The notes under the pieces are model-generated. The model was not told where the DNA came from and did no database searches. It saw only the letters and a list, made by a program, of their open reading frames with translations. From the NCBI GenBank assembly GCA_002007465.1, contig LNAC01000031.1, forward strand, positions 5,313,305 through 5,377,304: a DNA stretch of 64,000 bases, given 5' to 3'. Positions 1 to 11,147 of this stretch are shown one piece after another; position 1 is the first letter of the stretch; each line of letters starts with the position of its first letter. The translations under genes and the position numbers were made by a program. The DNA comes from Ailurus styani. Taxonomy: Eukaryota; Chordata; Mammalia; Carnivora; Ailuridae.

Positions 1-881
1 TAAATGGTTCTCTTGATGTATTTTGCCTAGTCAGTATAAGGGATCATTTAATAGAATTGTTTTGATTTTTTTTTTTTTTTGGTCTGAACACACATGACAC
101 ACACACAAAGGATAACAAAACACAACACACCAATGGTCTTGTTAGTTGGGTGTCTGGGTAAAATTACTCAAAAAGAGAGCAGTAGAAAGAGCTGTCATAA
201 TTCTCATTCTAACTGAGAGAAAGGAAGAGAAGCCACTGTGTATGAACACGTGTATGAGGCTCTTTGGGACATGGTAAGACTCTTTGTAACACTGTGGAAT
301 GAAGGATCCCAGGAAACAGCAAAACAAGTTGGAGCAATCCAGTGGGTCTGAGTTTGTCACCATTTCCCTGCTGATTGTTTTAGAAAACAGTCCAAACCAA
401 GCAAAACCTCTTCAAAAGAGCAACATCTCCTACTTTGAAACCACCTTGAAAAAACCATTGCTCTGCGGGGAAGTAATCAAGTTCATTTTGCCTGTGTTCT
501 CTCCTCTTTTCATTAGAGGTGGTACCAAGGGCTGTAGTGGAACCAACCAGAAAAAAAGACTTTAGAGCAGGTAGTGATTCCATCTGGCTATTTAGATCAA
601 GGCAAAACCAACCCCTTCCCAGAAGATGACATTCTGAAGACGGATGTGCAGAGTCTGACTTAATCCAAGGGAGACTAAATGGGCAGAGTGGGTTAACCTC
701 CAGTTCTTCTTTAGCCATAATTTTAAGAAATGTTAAATGATAATAGATGGTGTGAATGGGACTAGAGCAAATGCTAATGACTGAGTGAAGTTTTTTTCAA
801 TACTGCTCTCTCACCCCAACTCCTTAAGTCAGAATTCATGCCATCATCTGGGAAATAGACCTACCCTTCTTTTGTGTATAC

Positions 882-1078
882 TTTTTTTTTTTAAGGATTT
901 TATTTAGAGAGCGAGCTGGGGGAGGAGTGTGGAGGGAAAGGGAGAGAGGATTCCAAGAAGACTCCCTCTACCCAAGTGCAGAGCCCCAATGTGGGGCTCA
1001 ATCCCCTGACCCTGAGGTCATGACCTGAGCCAAAACCAGGATTTGGGCACCTAACTGACTGAGCTACCCAGACTCTCC
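882..1078 (-). mobile_element. Can-SINE, antisense
   Basis: Read on the minus strand it has a tRNA-like head with GGGTAGCTCAG, the TCAGGTCATGACCTCAGGGTC block, a CT-rich middle and a poly-A tail (poly-T at 882-892). It is diverged and has no GTGGGTTAAAGCC diagnostic, so it is an older subfamily copy. No convincing target-site duplication was seen. Confidence 0.85.
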
Positions 1079-1139
1079 GTTCTATACATTTGTTTATATG
1101 CATACCATTTCTTCTTTGCTAAGTTGAGGATGATCTATT

Positions 1140-1360
1140 GTCTGTGTGAGAGAATTGGCAATGTTTCTCAAAGGAGTGGTGGTAACATTTGGGCCAGGAA
1201 AGTTTTTCACTGGGCAGCACTCTTCCACGTAGTAGAGTGTTTTTCACTAAATGCCAGTATCTCCCCTCTCCCACCCCACTGTGGCAATGGAAAATATCTC
1301 CACATAGTTCCAAATGAACCATGGGGGCAGAATGTGGCAGCACAGTACCCAAATGTTTGA
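1140..1360 (+). mobile_element. MER5A-like hAT-Charlie non-autonomous DNA transposon
   Basis: It contains the typical order: fragments near 'ggcaatgtttctcaa', 'acatttgggccagga', 'gtagagtgttt', 'actaaatgccagtatc', then 'tggcaatggaaaatatctcc' and 'ccaaatg..ccatggggg'. These match my memory of the MER5A consensus. The copy is diverged, as expected for an element older than placental mammals' radiation. Ends are approximate. Confidence 0.72.
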
Positions 1361-1426
1361 AAGTTGACCCTCTTCCCTTCCTTCCCTCCTTTCTCTCCCT
1401 ATACCTAAAAGGATTTAAAGAAGCAT

Positions 1427-1454
1427 TTGATGGGATTAATTTGATGGGATTAAT
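1427..1454 (+). repeat. Perfect 14-bp tandem duplication containing GGATTA
   Basis: The unit ttgatgggattaat occurs twice without a gap or mismatch. Each unit contains GGATTA, the core bound by OTX/PITX/CRX-type homeodomain proteins. It may only be replication slippage. Confidence 0.9.
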
Positions 1455-1622
1455 CTTTCATTTTTTTAATATACTCTTACATCATATTTTTAATTCAAGA
1501 ACTTTATAACCTTGCTGATGGCTTTTTCAAAAAGAAAAACAATATTTTTAGGTCCCACTTTACATTCCCTAGCTTTCTTCTTTAAGGCCAGTATTATCGG
1601 TAGAGTTGAAATACGTTCCTTT

Positions 1623-1824
1623 TTTTTTTTTTCTTTAAGATTTTATTTATTTACTTGTCAGAGTGAAAGAAAGAGAGCATGAGCAGGGGGAGCAGCAGGC
1701 TGAGGGAGAAGCAGGCTCCCCACGGAGCAAGGAGCCCAACACAGGACTTGATCCCAGGACCCTGGGATCATGACCTGAGCCAAAGGCAGACACTTGCTTA
1801 ACCAACTGAGCCACCCAAGCATCC
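1623..1824 (-). mobile_element. Can-SINE, antisense, with target-site duplication
   Basis: The minus strand reads GGATGCTTGGGTGGCTCAGTTGG with the body and a poly-A tail. It is flanked by a 16-bp duplication with one mismatch: tgaaatacgttccttt at 1607-1622 and tgaaatactttccttt at 1825-1840. Confidence 0.93.
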
Positions 1825-3299
1825 TGAAATACTTTCCTTTTAAGAACTGACTACCTTAAATAGTTTTTTTATGTGCTGCTAAGCACCTTAGAGTTTTTTG
1901 TTGTTGTTTTGGTTTGTTTTAAAGCACTGCCTAGTTCCTCAACAAGAAAATGCTATGTATTTATCATCATTCTAATTTGAGGTCTCTCTCAGATCAGAGA
2001 ATATTCCCATACCAGATGCTCTCTGTTAGGTTAAGCATATATGTACTTCTGATATATTTCCTCATTCTCTTTTACCTAAAGTAGATATTATTGGATGATG
2101 AAACAAGCAGGAAGATATCAGAGAGGGAATGCTGGGTGAAAAATGGGTTAATACTGTGAAGGCCTGAGTGTGGATGTGTTAAGTTTAAGAAAAAAAAATG
2201 AATTGAAATTAGGGAGGAAAAGGATTTTCTAAAAGGGCCATGAAATAATTAATTGTTTTGTAGGAGAGGGCCTTTCCATGTAGGCAGAGAATTTTTTCTT
2301 CACTTCTTTCTGAAGAGACAGTCAAATAGAGAATCTCATCTCTTAATTAGAAAGAAAAATACTCATCAAACACATCTCATCACTGGAGAGCTAATGATCC
2401 ACAGCTGTTAGTCTGAAAGGGCAGGCTTTTTTCCTGAACAGTAGGAAGTGTTAATCATTTTGGATGAGATTTCTTTTTAAAACATACTGTAGTTTGCAAA
2501 AGAATAGGATATTCAATATTCCAACTTAAATGATTTTTTTGAAGTGTTCTCCCCCAGGGATACTGTCATGTGTTGCACTGAATGATCATTGAAAGCAGGC
2601 ATCTTCCACTGCACTTCAATGAGAGCATCAATTGATGGGTTGATGTGAATGGCCCTGTCCTGCCTGGGACTCATAAGACCCCAGGCTCAAAGAAAGAAAA
2701 ATCATGCATGTCTTGCACCTCCTAAGAAATGGTGTTGCTCTAAAATCTTAATATTTTGAATCATTCACTCTACTTGACATAATTTGCCTTGTTTAAATAG
2801 GAGTGAAAAGCCTCAGCCCATCTTCACCTAGCTTCTGAGTAAAAAAGGGGGGTTTTTTTGTTTAATCTTCATGTGAAAAAGTAAGGCTTTTTTTTATCTG
2901 TAAAAATGTAATTGGCTCATTCATTTTCTAATCTCTGGCTGTACCGGCACCTTGGTAACCTCTTCTAAACATTTTGGACAGAAGAAAACCCCATTTAATA
3001 GAAACCTTGTGAATAGCCAACTTTTGATTATTCAGAGCCATGGAAGATAGTGAGAAAGGGGAGGAATGAAATTGGGCTCCGCAAACCTCATTTTGACCAT
3101 TATTTGTTGACCTCTCTGCCATGAAAAACCTTTACCGGAACACCTAATAGTGGTATTCCATTTCTTTACACTAATGCAAAAGTAGTTATTCCAGAGCAAG
3201 AGGAAGGAAAGAAATAACATAGAAAATCTACAAACTGAATGACCAGTCCATAAATAATTGATAATTTTCCAGCATCAATATTCACTAAAAATCCTTCCC

Positions 3300-3480
3300 C
3301 TGAGAGGCAGTGGAGTACTGATGGAAAAACACACTGGATTGGGAATCAGAAGACCTGGCTCTGCCACCGAGTAGCAAGTGTCTGTAGATAAGTCTCAAAC
3401 TTGAGCCTCAGTGTACCTATTTGCAAAATAAGCACAGTAGTCTCCACCTTCCCAGCCTGCCTCTCAGGACTTTTTCCCTA
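3300..3480 (+). repeat. MIR-type ancient SINE relic
   Basis: It contains the MIR core order: 'ggaatcagaagacctggctctgccac', 'agtctcaaacttgagcctcagtgtacc', 'tttgcaaaata', diverged throughout. Boundaries are approximate. Confidence 0.75.
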
Positions 3481-3614
3481 AAGTTTGTTTTATGTAATGT
3501 GATATAAGACATTTGTTAGGATGAATTATATTATTTACCTTTTAGTAAGTTATAGATTTTTTAAAAAGACTCTGAATATTATTAAATTTAAATAGCTTTT
3601 AAAAATCTAGCCCA

Positions 3615-3802
3615 GGGCGCCTGGGTGGCTCAGTGGGTTAAAGCCCCTGCTTTCGGCTCAGGTCATGATCTCAGGGTCCTGGGATCGAGGCCCACATCGG
3701 GCTCTCTGCTCCGCGGGGAGCCTGCTTCCTCCTCTCTCTCTGCCTGCCTCTCTGCCTACTTGTAATCTCTCTCCCTGTATCAAATAAATAAATAAAATCT
3801 TA
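3615..3802 (+). mobile_element. Can-SINE, sense, CAGTGGGTTAAAGCC subfamily, interrupted by an N
   Basis: It has a complete tRNA-like head (gggcgcctgggtggctcag), body, CT-rich stretch and AAATAAATAAATAAAATCTTA tail. The tail stops at an ambiguous base (3803) and the sequence after it does not match the left flank (aaaaatctagccca). The expected target-site duplication is therefore missing, and bases may be lost at the N. Confidence 0.93.
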
Positions 3803-3803
3803 N
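3803..3803. other. Ambiguous base N at the SINE tail
   Basis: A single N sits at the end of the A-rich tail of the SINE at 3615-3802. It may stand for a collapsed poly-A or a contig join. Confidence 0.95.
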
Positions 3804-3976
3804 ACTGAATAATCGCATTCTGTGATGTTGATGCTACTGTCATAGGCAAGGTAACATTGATTTAGATTAAAAGTATTTGGATTTAAAAGCAAAAAAAAAA
3901 TTATGAACAGGAATTGGTAGTTTCAAAACTTCTGGTTCAGAACAGGATTCTTCTATATCTAGGGGCATGAGATAAG

Positions 3977-3977
3977 N
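3977..3977. other. Ambiguous base N in unique sequence
   Basis: A single N occurs in 'gataagntgtt'. No duplicated flank is visible here, unlike at 57796 and 59952. Confidence 0.95.
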
Positions 3978-4319
3978 TGTTTAAAATGATTAATGTTTGA
4001 AAGCCTGATTAAGGCTGGAGTTCACAAAATCTGCAGTGCGGGCTAATGCCATTTACTAGAAATAATGAGTTTCTGTAAAGATCTAGATTTCTCTTGTTTC
4101 GGCTATTAGCAAAAATTTTAACAGCAACCCCTCTATTGAACACATATGATTTCCTTCCAACATACCCCTTTCACACACAAATTGCTCTAAAAACACCACT
4201 TACCTTCTATAAGTGCTTACAGGGGGAATTATGATATTGACCATTCTTGGAGTATTACTTTATAAAGTCTCTGAATTTTTCAGAAACAATTTTAAATATG
4301 AAAAGCATCGAATTGATAA

Positions 4320-4550
4320 TACTTGGACTTACTGAGTACTTTGTGATAAAGTGTTTTCACATACATTACAGGAGCTGTTCCCCACAGCCAACTTGTGAAA
4401 TAGGCAGGTGTTACTATCTCCATTTGATAAATAATAGACTCAAATGAAAGAAAAACTGCCTTGCTCAGGGTCCTGTGATGATCAAATAGCAGAAATGGAA
4501 CTGAAATCACTTCGGTCTTCTGGTCCAGACCATATTTATTACATATCATT
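4320..4550 (-). repeat. MIR-type ancient SINE relic, antisense
   Basis: It shows 'ttactgagtactttgtgataaag', 'cacatacatta', 'aacttgtgaaataggcaggtgttactatctccatttgata', 'gccttgctcagggtc'. This is the reverse-complement order of MIR. Confidence 0.75.
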
Positions 4551-4574
4551 GTCTCCTTGGAAAAAGAATATGTA

Positions 4575-4705
4575 TCAGTTAGCTTTTGCTGTATAACAAA
4601 CCACCCCATAATTAGTAGCTTAAAGCAACTACCATTTGTTTAGTGATGGTTCTGTGGGTCAGCAGTTGGACCAGGTTCAGTTTGGGTTCTGGAAGTACGG
4701 GTCAG
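4575..4705 (-). mobile_element. MaLR/MLT1-like LTR fragment, antisense
   Basis: It contains 'agttagcttttgctgtataacaaacca', 'taattagtagcttaaagcaac' and 'gtgggtcagcagttgg', characteristic of the 3' end of MLT1-type LTRs in reverse complement. Only this end is clear, and the subfamily is not determined. Confidence 0.6.
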
Positions 4706-4917
4706 GATAAATGCTAGAACTTTTATGGTTTGTATTTATATTCTATGAATGTGTCAGGGGTTTTGTTTTTAATTGTTCCTTGATTTCTTTTCCACCCCAT
4801 TTTAGCCTGTTATTATATCTGATATTTTTCTCTCAAATTTAGGAATAAGTGGAGTCAGGACCAAGGATAGATCCTATAGTGTCTTGGCTTTCCTGGGGTT
4901 TCTCTGAGATGTCTTTT

Positions 4918-5115
4918 TTTTTTTTTTAAGATTTTATTTATTTGACACAGAGAGAGAAATTACAAGTAGGCAGAGAGGCAGGCAGAGAGACAGGGAGAGG
5001 AGGAAGCAGGCTCCCTGCTGAGCAGAGAGCCCGATGCGGGCCTCGATCCTAGGATGCTGAGATCATGACCTGAGCCGAAAGCAGAGGCTTTAACCCACTG
5101 AGCCACCCAGGCGCC
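4918..5115 (-). mobile_element. Can-SINE, antisense, with target-site duplication
   Basis: It is a full-length young-subfamily copy (minus strand GGGCGCCTGGGTGGCTCAGTGGGTTAAAGCC). The flanks share ctgagatgtctttt, just before the poly-T (about 4904-4917) and just after the head (about 5116-5129). Confidence 0.95.
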
Positions 5116-5386
5116 CTGAGATGTCTTTTACATGCTGAACTGGGAGGGCGGATCTTGAGTGTTATTTTGGGATTTCGGTAGGAAAAAGGATCAATCTCAG
5201 TGCAGGTGGGCCCTGAGTGAAGGGAAGATACAGTGTAGAGACAATAAGTTAAAAGGCACCCTTCCTCCTCTGAGGGCTCTCTTTATTAGACAGTCTTCTC
5301 CTGCTAATAAGTATTATAATAATTACTAATACTATAGTGAATGCAACCATTCACTATAGCAATCTGAATCTAAAGACCATGCCATA

Positions 5387-5564
5387 GGGCACCTGGGTGG
5401 CTCAGTGGTTTAAACCCTTTGCCTACGGCTCAGGGTCCTGGGATCAAGGCCCTCATCAGGCTCCCTGCTCAGCGGGGATCCTGCTTCCTCTTCTCTCTCT
5501 CTGCCTACTTGTGATCTCTCTCTCTCTCTATGTCAAATAAATAAATAAAAATCTTCAAAAAAAA
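5387..5564 (+). mobile_element. Can-SINE, sense, with perfect 16-bp target-site duplication
   Basis: It has the head gggcacctgggtggctcag, body, CT tail and A-rich end. The duplication taaagaccatgccata is present exactly at 5371-5386 and 5565-5580. The perfect duplication points to a fairly recent insertion. Confidence 0.97.
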
Positions 5565-5764
5565 TAAAGACCATGCCATATCTTAATTTTGAACATCAAC
5601 TATTGTGTATCACATAGCAAATGTTCAGTAAGTATATTTTATTATTAATCGGTCTCTATGTTCTTTTTTATTTTGACTTTTTGAAATCTCTGGTTAGATA
5701 TTGAGTAAGAAAAAAATGAGTGCTTTTATATTTAGAGTTTATTCAAAGCTATCTTGTTATTTTA

Positions 5765-5817
5765 TTTTATTTTTTTTTTAGGCAGAGGCTTTAACCCACT
5801 GAGCCACCCAGGCACCC
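5765..5817 (-). mobile_element. Can-SINE head fused directly to its poly-A tail (internally deleted copy)
   Basis: Poly-T (5765-5779) runs straight into ggcagaggctttaacccactg and gagccacccaggcaccc, the reversed SINE head. The CT-rich body and the GGTCATGATC block (about 140 bp) are missing. It may be a deleted copy or retroposition of a shortened transcript. Confidence 0.85.
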
Positions 5818-6724
5818 AGCCTCTTGGTGTTTTTTTTTTTTTTAATGTATTCTCATCAGCTGAGCTCCCTTACTTAGTTAAATATTAGATTCTTAAAACA
5901 AAATAGGGAAGAGTATTTTTCCATTGCCAACATCTATGAAACTAATGCAATTCTACCTTTTTCCCCCTCTCTTCTGTATCTTTCCCTCATCTTGTGTTCT
6001 GGCACCCATGTTGTCAGGGATATAAATACCACAGGTATTAATTAGATGTGTTGTGTCAGTTCTGAGCACTGTGTTTTAAGAAAGCTATTGTTTGCTTATG
6101 GATTTGGATGTGGCGAGAGGTTGATATCCACAATAGAGACGTGCCCAGAAACCATACCTTGTAGACTGGTGCTTTAAGCAACTAGTGATGTCGTATCTAG
6201 AGAAGAAAATGGCATGATAGGTGTCTTGACTACTTGGTTGTCATCTAGAAAGTTTTTTCAGTACTTGTCTGCCAACTAACACCAACACATAGACATTCCA
6301 AGTAACTTTATTCTGGGTGACCTCAGAACCCTAGTAAACACCATTGGGTGGACATTACAAGATGGAATATCTGTGCTTAATAAATTTAAAATAAATACGG
6401 TTGGGGACATGTAGCTATGGAATCATCTGAGTCCCATCTATGAGGCCAGAACACACCAAGTCAAGTGAACATCCTCAGAGAAGACAAACACAGAGGAAGG
6501 TCGAAGAGGAAAGACAGTGGTCAGATCATACACACAAGTCAGTTTGAATTTTATGGCCAGAAGAGAAAGAGAAGTTTTATGTGCCTCAGAGAGAAATTTG
6601 TTAGTGGTATCCCAGGCTGTAATCCTGAATACACTTTCACAAAGTCATTTGATGTCATACAATGGCTATATAGGACTTTTACTAAAACAATAATAAAGTA
6701 GACTTATGTTAAAAGACTTGGGAA

Positions 6725-6865
6725 CCCAGTGCCCATTTATTCATTAATGCAAATATATACTTATTGAACACCTTCTGTTCCTAAGCACTGTTCTGTGCTC
6801 TGGGGATAGAAGAGTGAACAAAAAGAAAAAGTCCTTATCCTTAAAGAGCTAATATTCTAGTAACT
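6725..6865 (-). repeat. L2 LINE 3'-end relic, antisense
   Basis: It contains 'tattcattaatgcaaatatatacttattgaacacctt', 'agcactgttctgtgctctggggata' and 'cttaaagagctaatattctagta', the reverse complement of the L2 3' end as I remember it. Confidence 0.65.
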
Positions 6866-7794
6866 GCCTAAATTTTGCAAATAAATGTGTAAAGAATTAA
6901 TATGGACTCTAGCCAAAAATAATTTTCCCTTTTACATATATCCATGTCTATCAAATTTGCCTTAATTCATTTCCTAAATAATTATCTTTTAAAAACATTT
7001 TAATAGAATAATCATAACCATCAATTATAATTTGTATCATCTTTATATATATATAGTATAAATTTCAAAAATTAAATAGAAATATTTTTCTGGAAATCCT
7101 TCTACTTGTGAGAGTAAGGATGAGGCTCATGTCTCATGCATTGATATATTCAAGATCTCTCTTATTCAGGAACTTGAATCTATAGTTACTGTGTAATTCT
7201 GTCCAAAAGTCATTTCTTGGGTTACTAAATCATTATTTGTTGGTGTCCATCTAAGTTATGAATATCCCAAGAATTCAGGATTAATGTCACATAAAACAAC
7301 AGAAACAACAACAGATGTCACAGTAATGCCATGAAGTCATTTTAAATATTAGGGAAGGGATGTTAAACGTTATCAGGCCTATAGACCTGTTTGTTTAGAA
7401 ATGAAAACACTGAGACAGAGTGACTCTCTAAGGCCTAGAATCTCTCTTCTGGTCCTTAGGTCATGCGTTGATTTTCTACCCCTCCGCACAGGTTGATTTT
7501 CTCTGCCATCTTGCAAGACTGTAGGCTTGGTTGAAGAGTATTGAGAAGGCTGTGAATGGTCCATGCTGCCCTGCCTGACATGAGTGTTCTCAGGGCACTG
7601 CTCCTAACCTTCCTGGCCTGTCAAATACCTGATACCTGTGTTACCCCAACCAGCTGGCTCAAATTCCCACTCACATATGGTTCAGCTAAATCTCAGCAGG
7701 CAGAGGACTTTCCAGGTTTCACTAATGGAATAAGGATTATCAGTTAACTTTCTGAATGTTTATCCATAGGTTACAAAATTTACACAACAATACA

Positions 7795-7925
7795 AATATT
7801 TTCTGAGCACTTACTGGGTACCACGCAGTGTGTTAACTTCCTAACATGTTTCAGCTATTTAATTCTCACAACCTGTCAGGTGGATACTCAGCCCCATTTT
7901 ACAGAGGCAGAAACTGAAGGGAGGG
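7795..7925 (-). repeat. MIR/L2-type relic, antisense
   Basis: It contains 'tttctgagcacttactgggtaccacgcagtgtgttaa', 'atttaattctcacaacc' and 'ccccattttacagaggcagaaactga', the reverse-complement MIR order. Confidence 0.75.
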
Positions 7926-8839
7926 TGCGTTAGGAGTGGAATGGAATGGAATCCGCCTCTTCAGTACCTCCACAAAATCATTTGACTTAATGTTGCCTTG
8001 GCAGCTGGAGCCACAAATCCAGAGTTTAGATGATCTCTTCAGGATTGGGGGGGGGGGTGCAGGCAAGACACACTTTGTACACGTTGCTGCTGATTTTACA
8101 ATGCAGATGCTCTTAATAGCTCCTTTTGCCAGGCTATGTGAGTTCATAATCTAATATTTGTCTTGCAGTTAAAAAGTAATTGATATACATAGAGGATCGG
8201 TAGTTCTCAAAGATAATATACATAGACATTTAAAAATTTCCTTTGACAAAGTTGTTCTATTTTTTAAATAGCTGTTTGATTTCTATGGTAATGCTAAATG
8301 TTAAGCCAGCCTATTTTTACACTTATTGGTAACAGTGCTTTTATTCATAACGTGAGCTCTTTGGCTCTCTGATGTAGACTTAGTATTTTCATCTGCGTGC
8401 TGCATTGTTAGATTAAAAAAAAATTCCATGATATTAAACAGTGATTCCTTCTTTATCATTAAGGCAGATAGATCAGCTATGTCTGACAATGAAGTATCAT
8501 AGTGAGGCTCATTTGGCAGCCTTTTTTTTTTTTAAACCCTATTTTGTCCAACCTGGCAATAATTTGACTAGACAAGAAAAATTAAAATTGCCTTGTTGAC
8601 AGTGTAATGATACCAGTTTTCCTTCATAGAAATTAAAGTAAAAATCCTAATAGTAACTTTCCAGGGGTCAGTTGTGCTTTTAGCAAAATGCCTAACAAGT
8701 TCTCAAGGCTTTGTTTTCCGGATGAATCTTTCTGTTCTGAAGCATTTAGTTTTGTGTTTTTGAAGTGGGGTGTGGATAAGAGAGTCCATTTAATGAAAGT
8801 CAGGGTTGACTCATCTTTTTTTCTCTCCTTTTCCTCCAG

Positions 8840-8959
8840 CTCTTTCTCTTTGTTGTCTGGAACTTTGAGCTCTACATGATACCACTGGTTCTGTTGTTAC
8901 TATTGACATGGAACTACTTCTTGATAATATCAGGGAAAGATAACAGGCAACGTGATACA
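8840..8959 (+). CDS. MCTP1: MCTP1 internal coding exon carrying the first membrane segment of the C-terminal region
   Basis: The exon is 120 bp (40 codons) and phase 0 at both ends. It follows a pyrimidine-rich acceptor (ttttcctccag) and ends at a strong donor (aca|gtaagt). It translates to LFLFVVWNFE, then the hydrophobic run LYMIPLVLLLLLTWNYFLII, then a polar tail SGKDNRQRDT. No stop interrupts it. This matches the first membrane-spanning part of the C-terminal region of MCTP proteins as I remember them. The family has tandem Ca2+-binding C2 domains followed by two membrane segments, sits in the endoplasmic reticulum membrane, and in flies acts in presynaptic homeostasis. The residues VVWNFELYMIPLVLLLLLTW fit MCTP1 better than its paralogue MCTP2, in my recollection. 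The C2-domain exons lie upstream of this window. The next coding exon is 30434-30487. No SINE or L1 lies within about 1.1 kb. An alignment would settle MCTP1 versus MCTP2. Confidence 0.95.
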
Positions 8960-10066
8960 GTAAGTTTCTGCTTTCTTATTTGTACATGTTTTTGTTCTTA
9001 TTCCTCATCCCTCTGACAAGATCAACATTGATTTAATTTTACAAACCGGAAATTCTGTTCATAAGTACTCGAGTTTGGAGGAAAGTTTTAATCAGTTCAA
9101 AACTAACAACTCTTTGGTCCTAACATAAGAGAAAGTATTTATTCACCTGTTTATTACATGACTCATGTTGGTAGGCGCTAAAATCAAGAGCATACCAAAG
9201 AATGAGCTATGGCTTTTAATTATAGGTGGGTTACTTCAAATGAATATTTCTTTTACTCTCTTTGTTTTTATGTCTTAATCTTAAGATGTAATATCATAAA
9301 ATTATTTATGATCAGACTAAATGAATATATTTAAGACATTTCTCTGTAGTTTGTCATTGGAAGGAAGAAAAGATTGATTCGTTGGTCTGGAAAAGTGCAT
9401 AAAGTACCTTATTAATTCAATGAAAATTCACTGAACAACAGCAAATATCTGTCTTTGTGTCAAGGGTGTATCAGGATTACCAGCTGGAGGATAAAGAGTT
9501 TTCATTTAACCTAGGGAAAGTTACACTGAACCCACCTGCCCTCTCTGGCATTTTTGAAAATTTTTAGAATCTGTAAGACCACTTTTCTCTCAAAAGGCAT
9601 TTTAGAGCAAGCAGAAGCTAGCCACATAATAATCGTATCTCTTGTTCTCCTGCCAACTTTCATTCCCTTTAGAGTACCTCAGTCGTAACACCCTTAGTGA
9701 CCACGTGACTTCAGAAAGCTTTCTGATATATAAATGAATGGGAGGGAGGTGTCTTCTCCAAATAAGGTATCTGCAATTTGATAACTTCATAGATAGCTGT
9801 TGAGAAGAATTTAAAGGTTTCTCAAATGAGAGAATCTATTTGGTAGCTGTTTGTCTTCATCAGATTACATAGATTTTATTTTATTTTATTTGCCATTGAC
9901 GGTCTACATTTGATTTATAATCAGGAGATTTGGCCATCTACCATGTCCATAATGGTGCAGGAACCAAAGTTTTCTGATCATCAGTTTAATAGTATTATGA
10001 TACTTCATTATAATAGCATCATAATGTTTGCACAGACATATCTGTGACATAAAACTTTTCCCTTTT

Positions 10067-10307
10067 AAATGATTCAAGCAGGGGTGCCTGGGTGGCCCAG
10101 TCAGTTAGGCATCCCCTTCTCGATTGTGTCTCAGGTCATGGACTGTGGTTCCTGAGGTCAAGCCCCACATTGCGCTCCATGCTCCGCGCTCAGTCTGCTG
10201 GAGATTCTCTCGCTCGCTCGCCCTCTGCCCCTCCCCCTGCTCACATTCACAAGCATGGTCTCTAAATAAATAAATAAATAAATAATCTTTAATAAATCAC
10301 TCAAGCA
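10067..10307 (+). mobile_element. Older Can-SINE, sense, with imperfect target-site duplication
   Basis: The element proper is 10081-10293. Its head reads ggggtgcctgggtggcccagtcagttaggcatcc, a subfamily different from the GTGGGTTAAAGCC type, and the tail is (TAAA)n. The flanks aaatgattcaagca (10067-10080) and aaatcactcaagca (10294-10307) differ at two positions, which fits an older insertion. Confidence 0.92.
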
Positions 10308-10879
10308 AACTACACTTCAAATGGCAATGTCAGGTGAATATACTTCAGAAAAATTTTATCCTCAAAATAAAAGAAAAATCCTGATACATAGCCACCAAGT
10401 ACATAACAAAGTTGCCAATAACACGCCATGTTTACTTTCCCATTTTATTGTTATATATTTGTTCCTCTCATGTAATTGTAAATTTGGGGGAGGGGACTCT
10501 TAGTTCATCATTGTATTTGACACTTTACCTAGCAAGTGTCTTGCAAGTCTGAAGTGTTGAAAACATTTTTTGTAAGGTTTATCAAATCCAATGTGAGATT
10601 GTTAATAGAGATTTTAATGGTTAGGCAGTATCAACAGACAAGAAGTTATTACTGGCAAGGATTTTATGCATATAGATTTAAATTGCACACTGAGAGACAA
10701 GCCCCAAATGCCATAAGCATTGGTGTCATGGGGACAAATAGGTACTTTTGTCAATTAATCCAGGATGTTTTCTTTAAGAAAATGGGACTCTCAGACAATT
10801 GCTTTTTTTGTCCCATTTATTTCAGGGAGATTGTCGAGAGAGAAGAATATCTACTTTTCATTCAGTTGCCTTGAGACAA

Positions 10880-10905
10880 ATTTGCAAATAAGATTTGCAA
10901 ATAAG
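10880..10905 (+). repeat. Perfect 13-bp tandem duplication of an octamer-like motif
   Basis: The unit atttgcaaataag is present twice, head to tail. Each contains ATTTGCAAAT, a palindromic relative of the POU/octamer site ATGCAAAT. No function is shown. Confidence 0.9.
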
Positions 10906-11147
10906 AAAAAGTGGTAATTTAGTTTCAGCTTCTTAATCCTATGAGGGGGCTTATCGTCAATACTTAGTCATTGGTTTGAGTATTCTTACTGAAAAATTCT
11001 GTAACTATAGACTTAGCTTGTTATCTTCTCCAGAATATACCTGCCTTGGCTAGAAAGGTCCACTTGTAGAGGGGAAAGAGTCACATATAATATATCCCCT
11101 TGTGCTTACAAATCTCTAAGAATTTTTATTTCTACTGAAGAGTTACA

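Larger units (their letters stand above)
1..8839 (+). other. MCTP1: MCTP1 intron upstream of exon 8840-8959 (3' part)
   Basis: This is intronic by position. It holds six SINE pieces, a MER5A-like element, a partial LTR and MIR/L2 relics, all listed separately. The stretches 1-880, 1842-3300, 5830-6725, 6870-7790 and 7930-8839 are AT-rich with nothing recognised beyond poly-T runs, an 11-base G run near 8047 and a GGAAT triplet repeat near 7937. I found no preceding MCTP1 exon here. Confidence 0.8.

Noticed and set aside
1..8839. Preceding MCTP1 exon
   Set aside because: No stretch with good splice sites and MCTP-like coding was recognised.
10081..10160. tRNA-like sequences at the heads of SINEs
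   Set aside because: The heads descend from a tRNA but lack an intact cloverleaf and are followed by SINE bodies. They are not tRNA genes.
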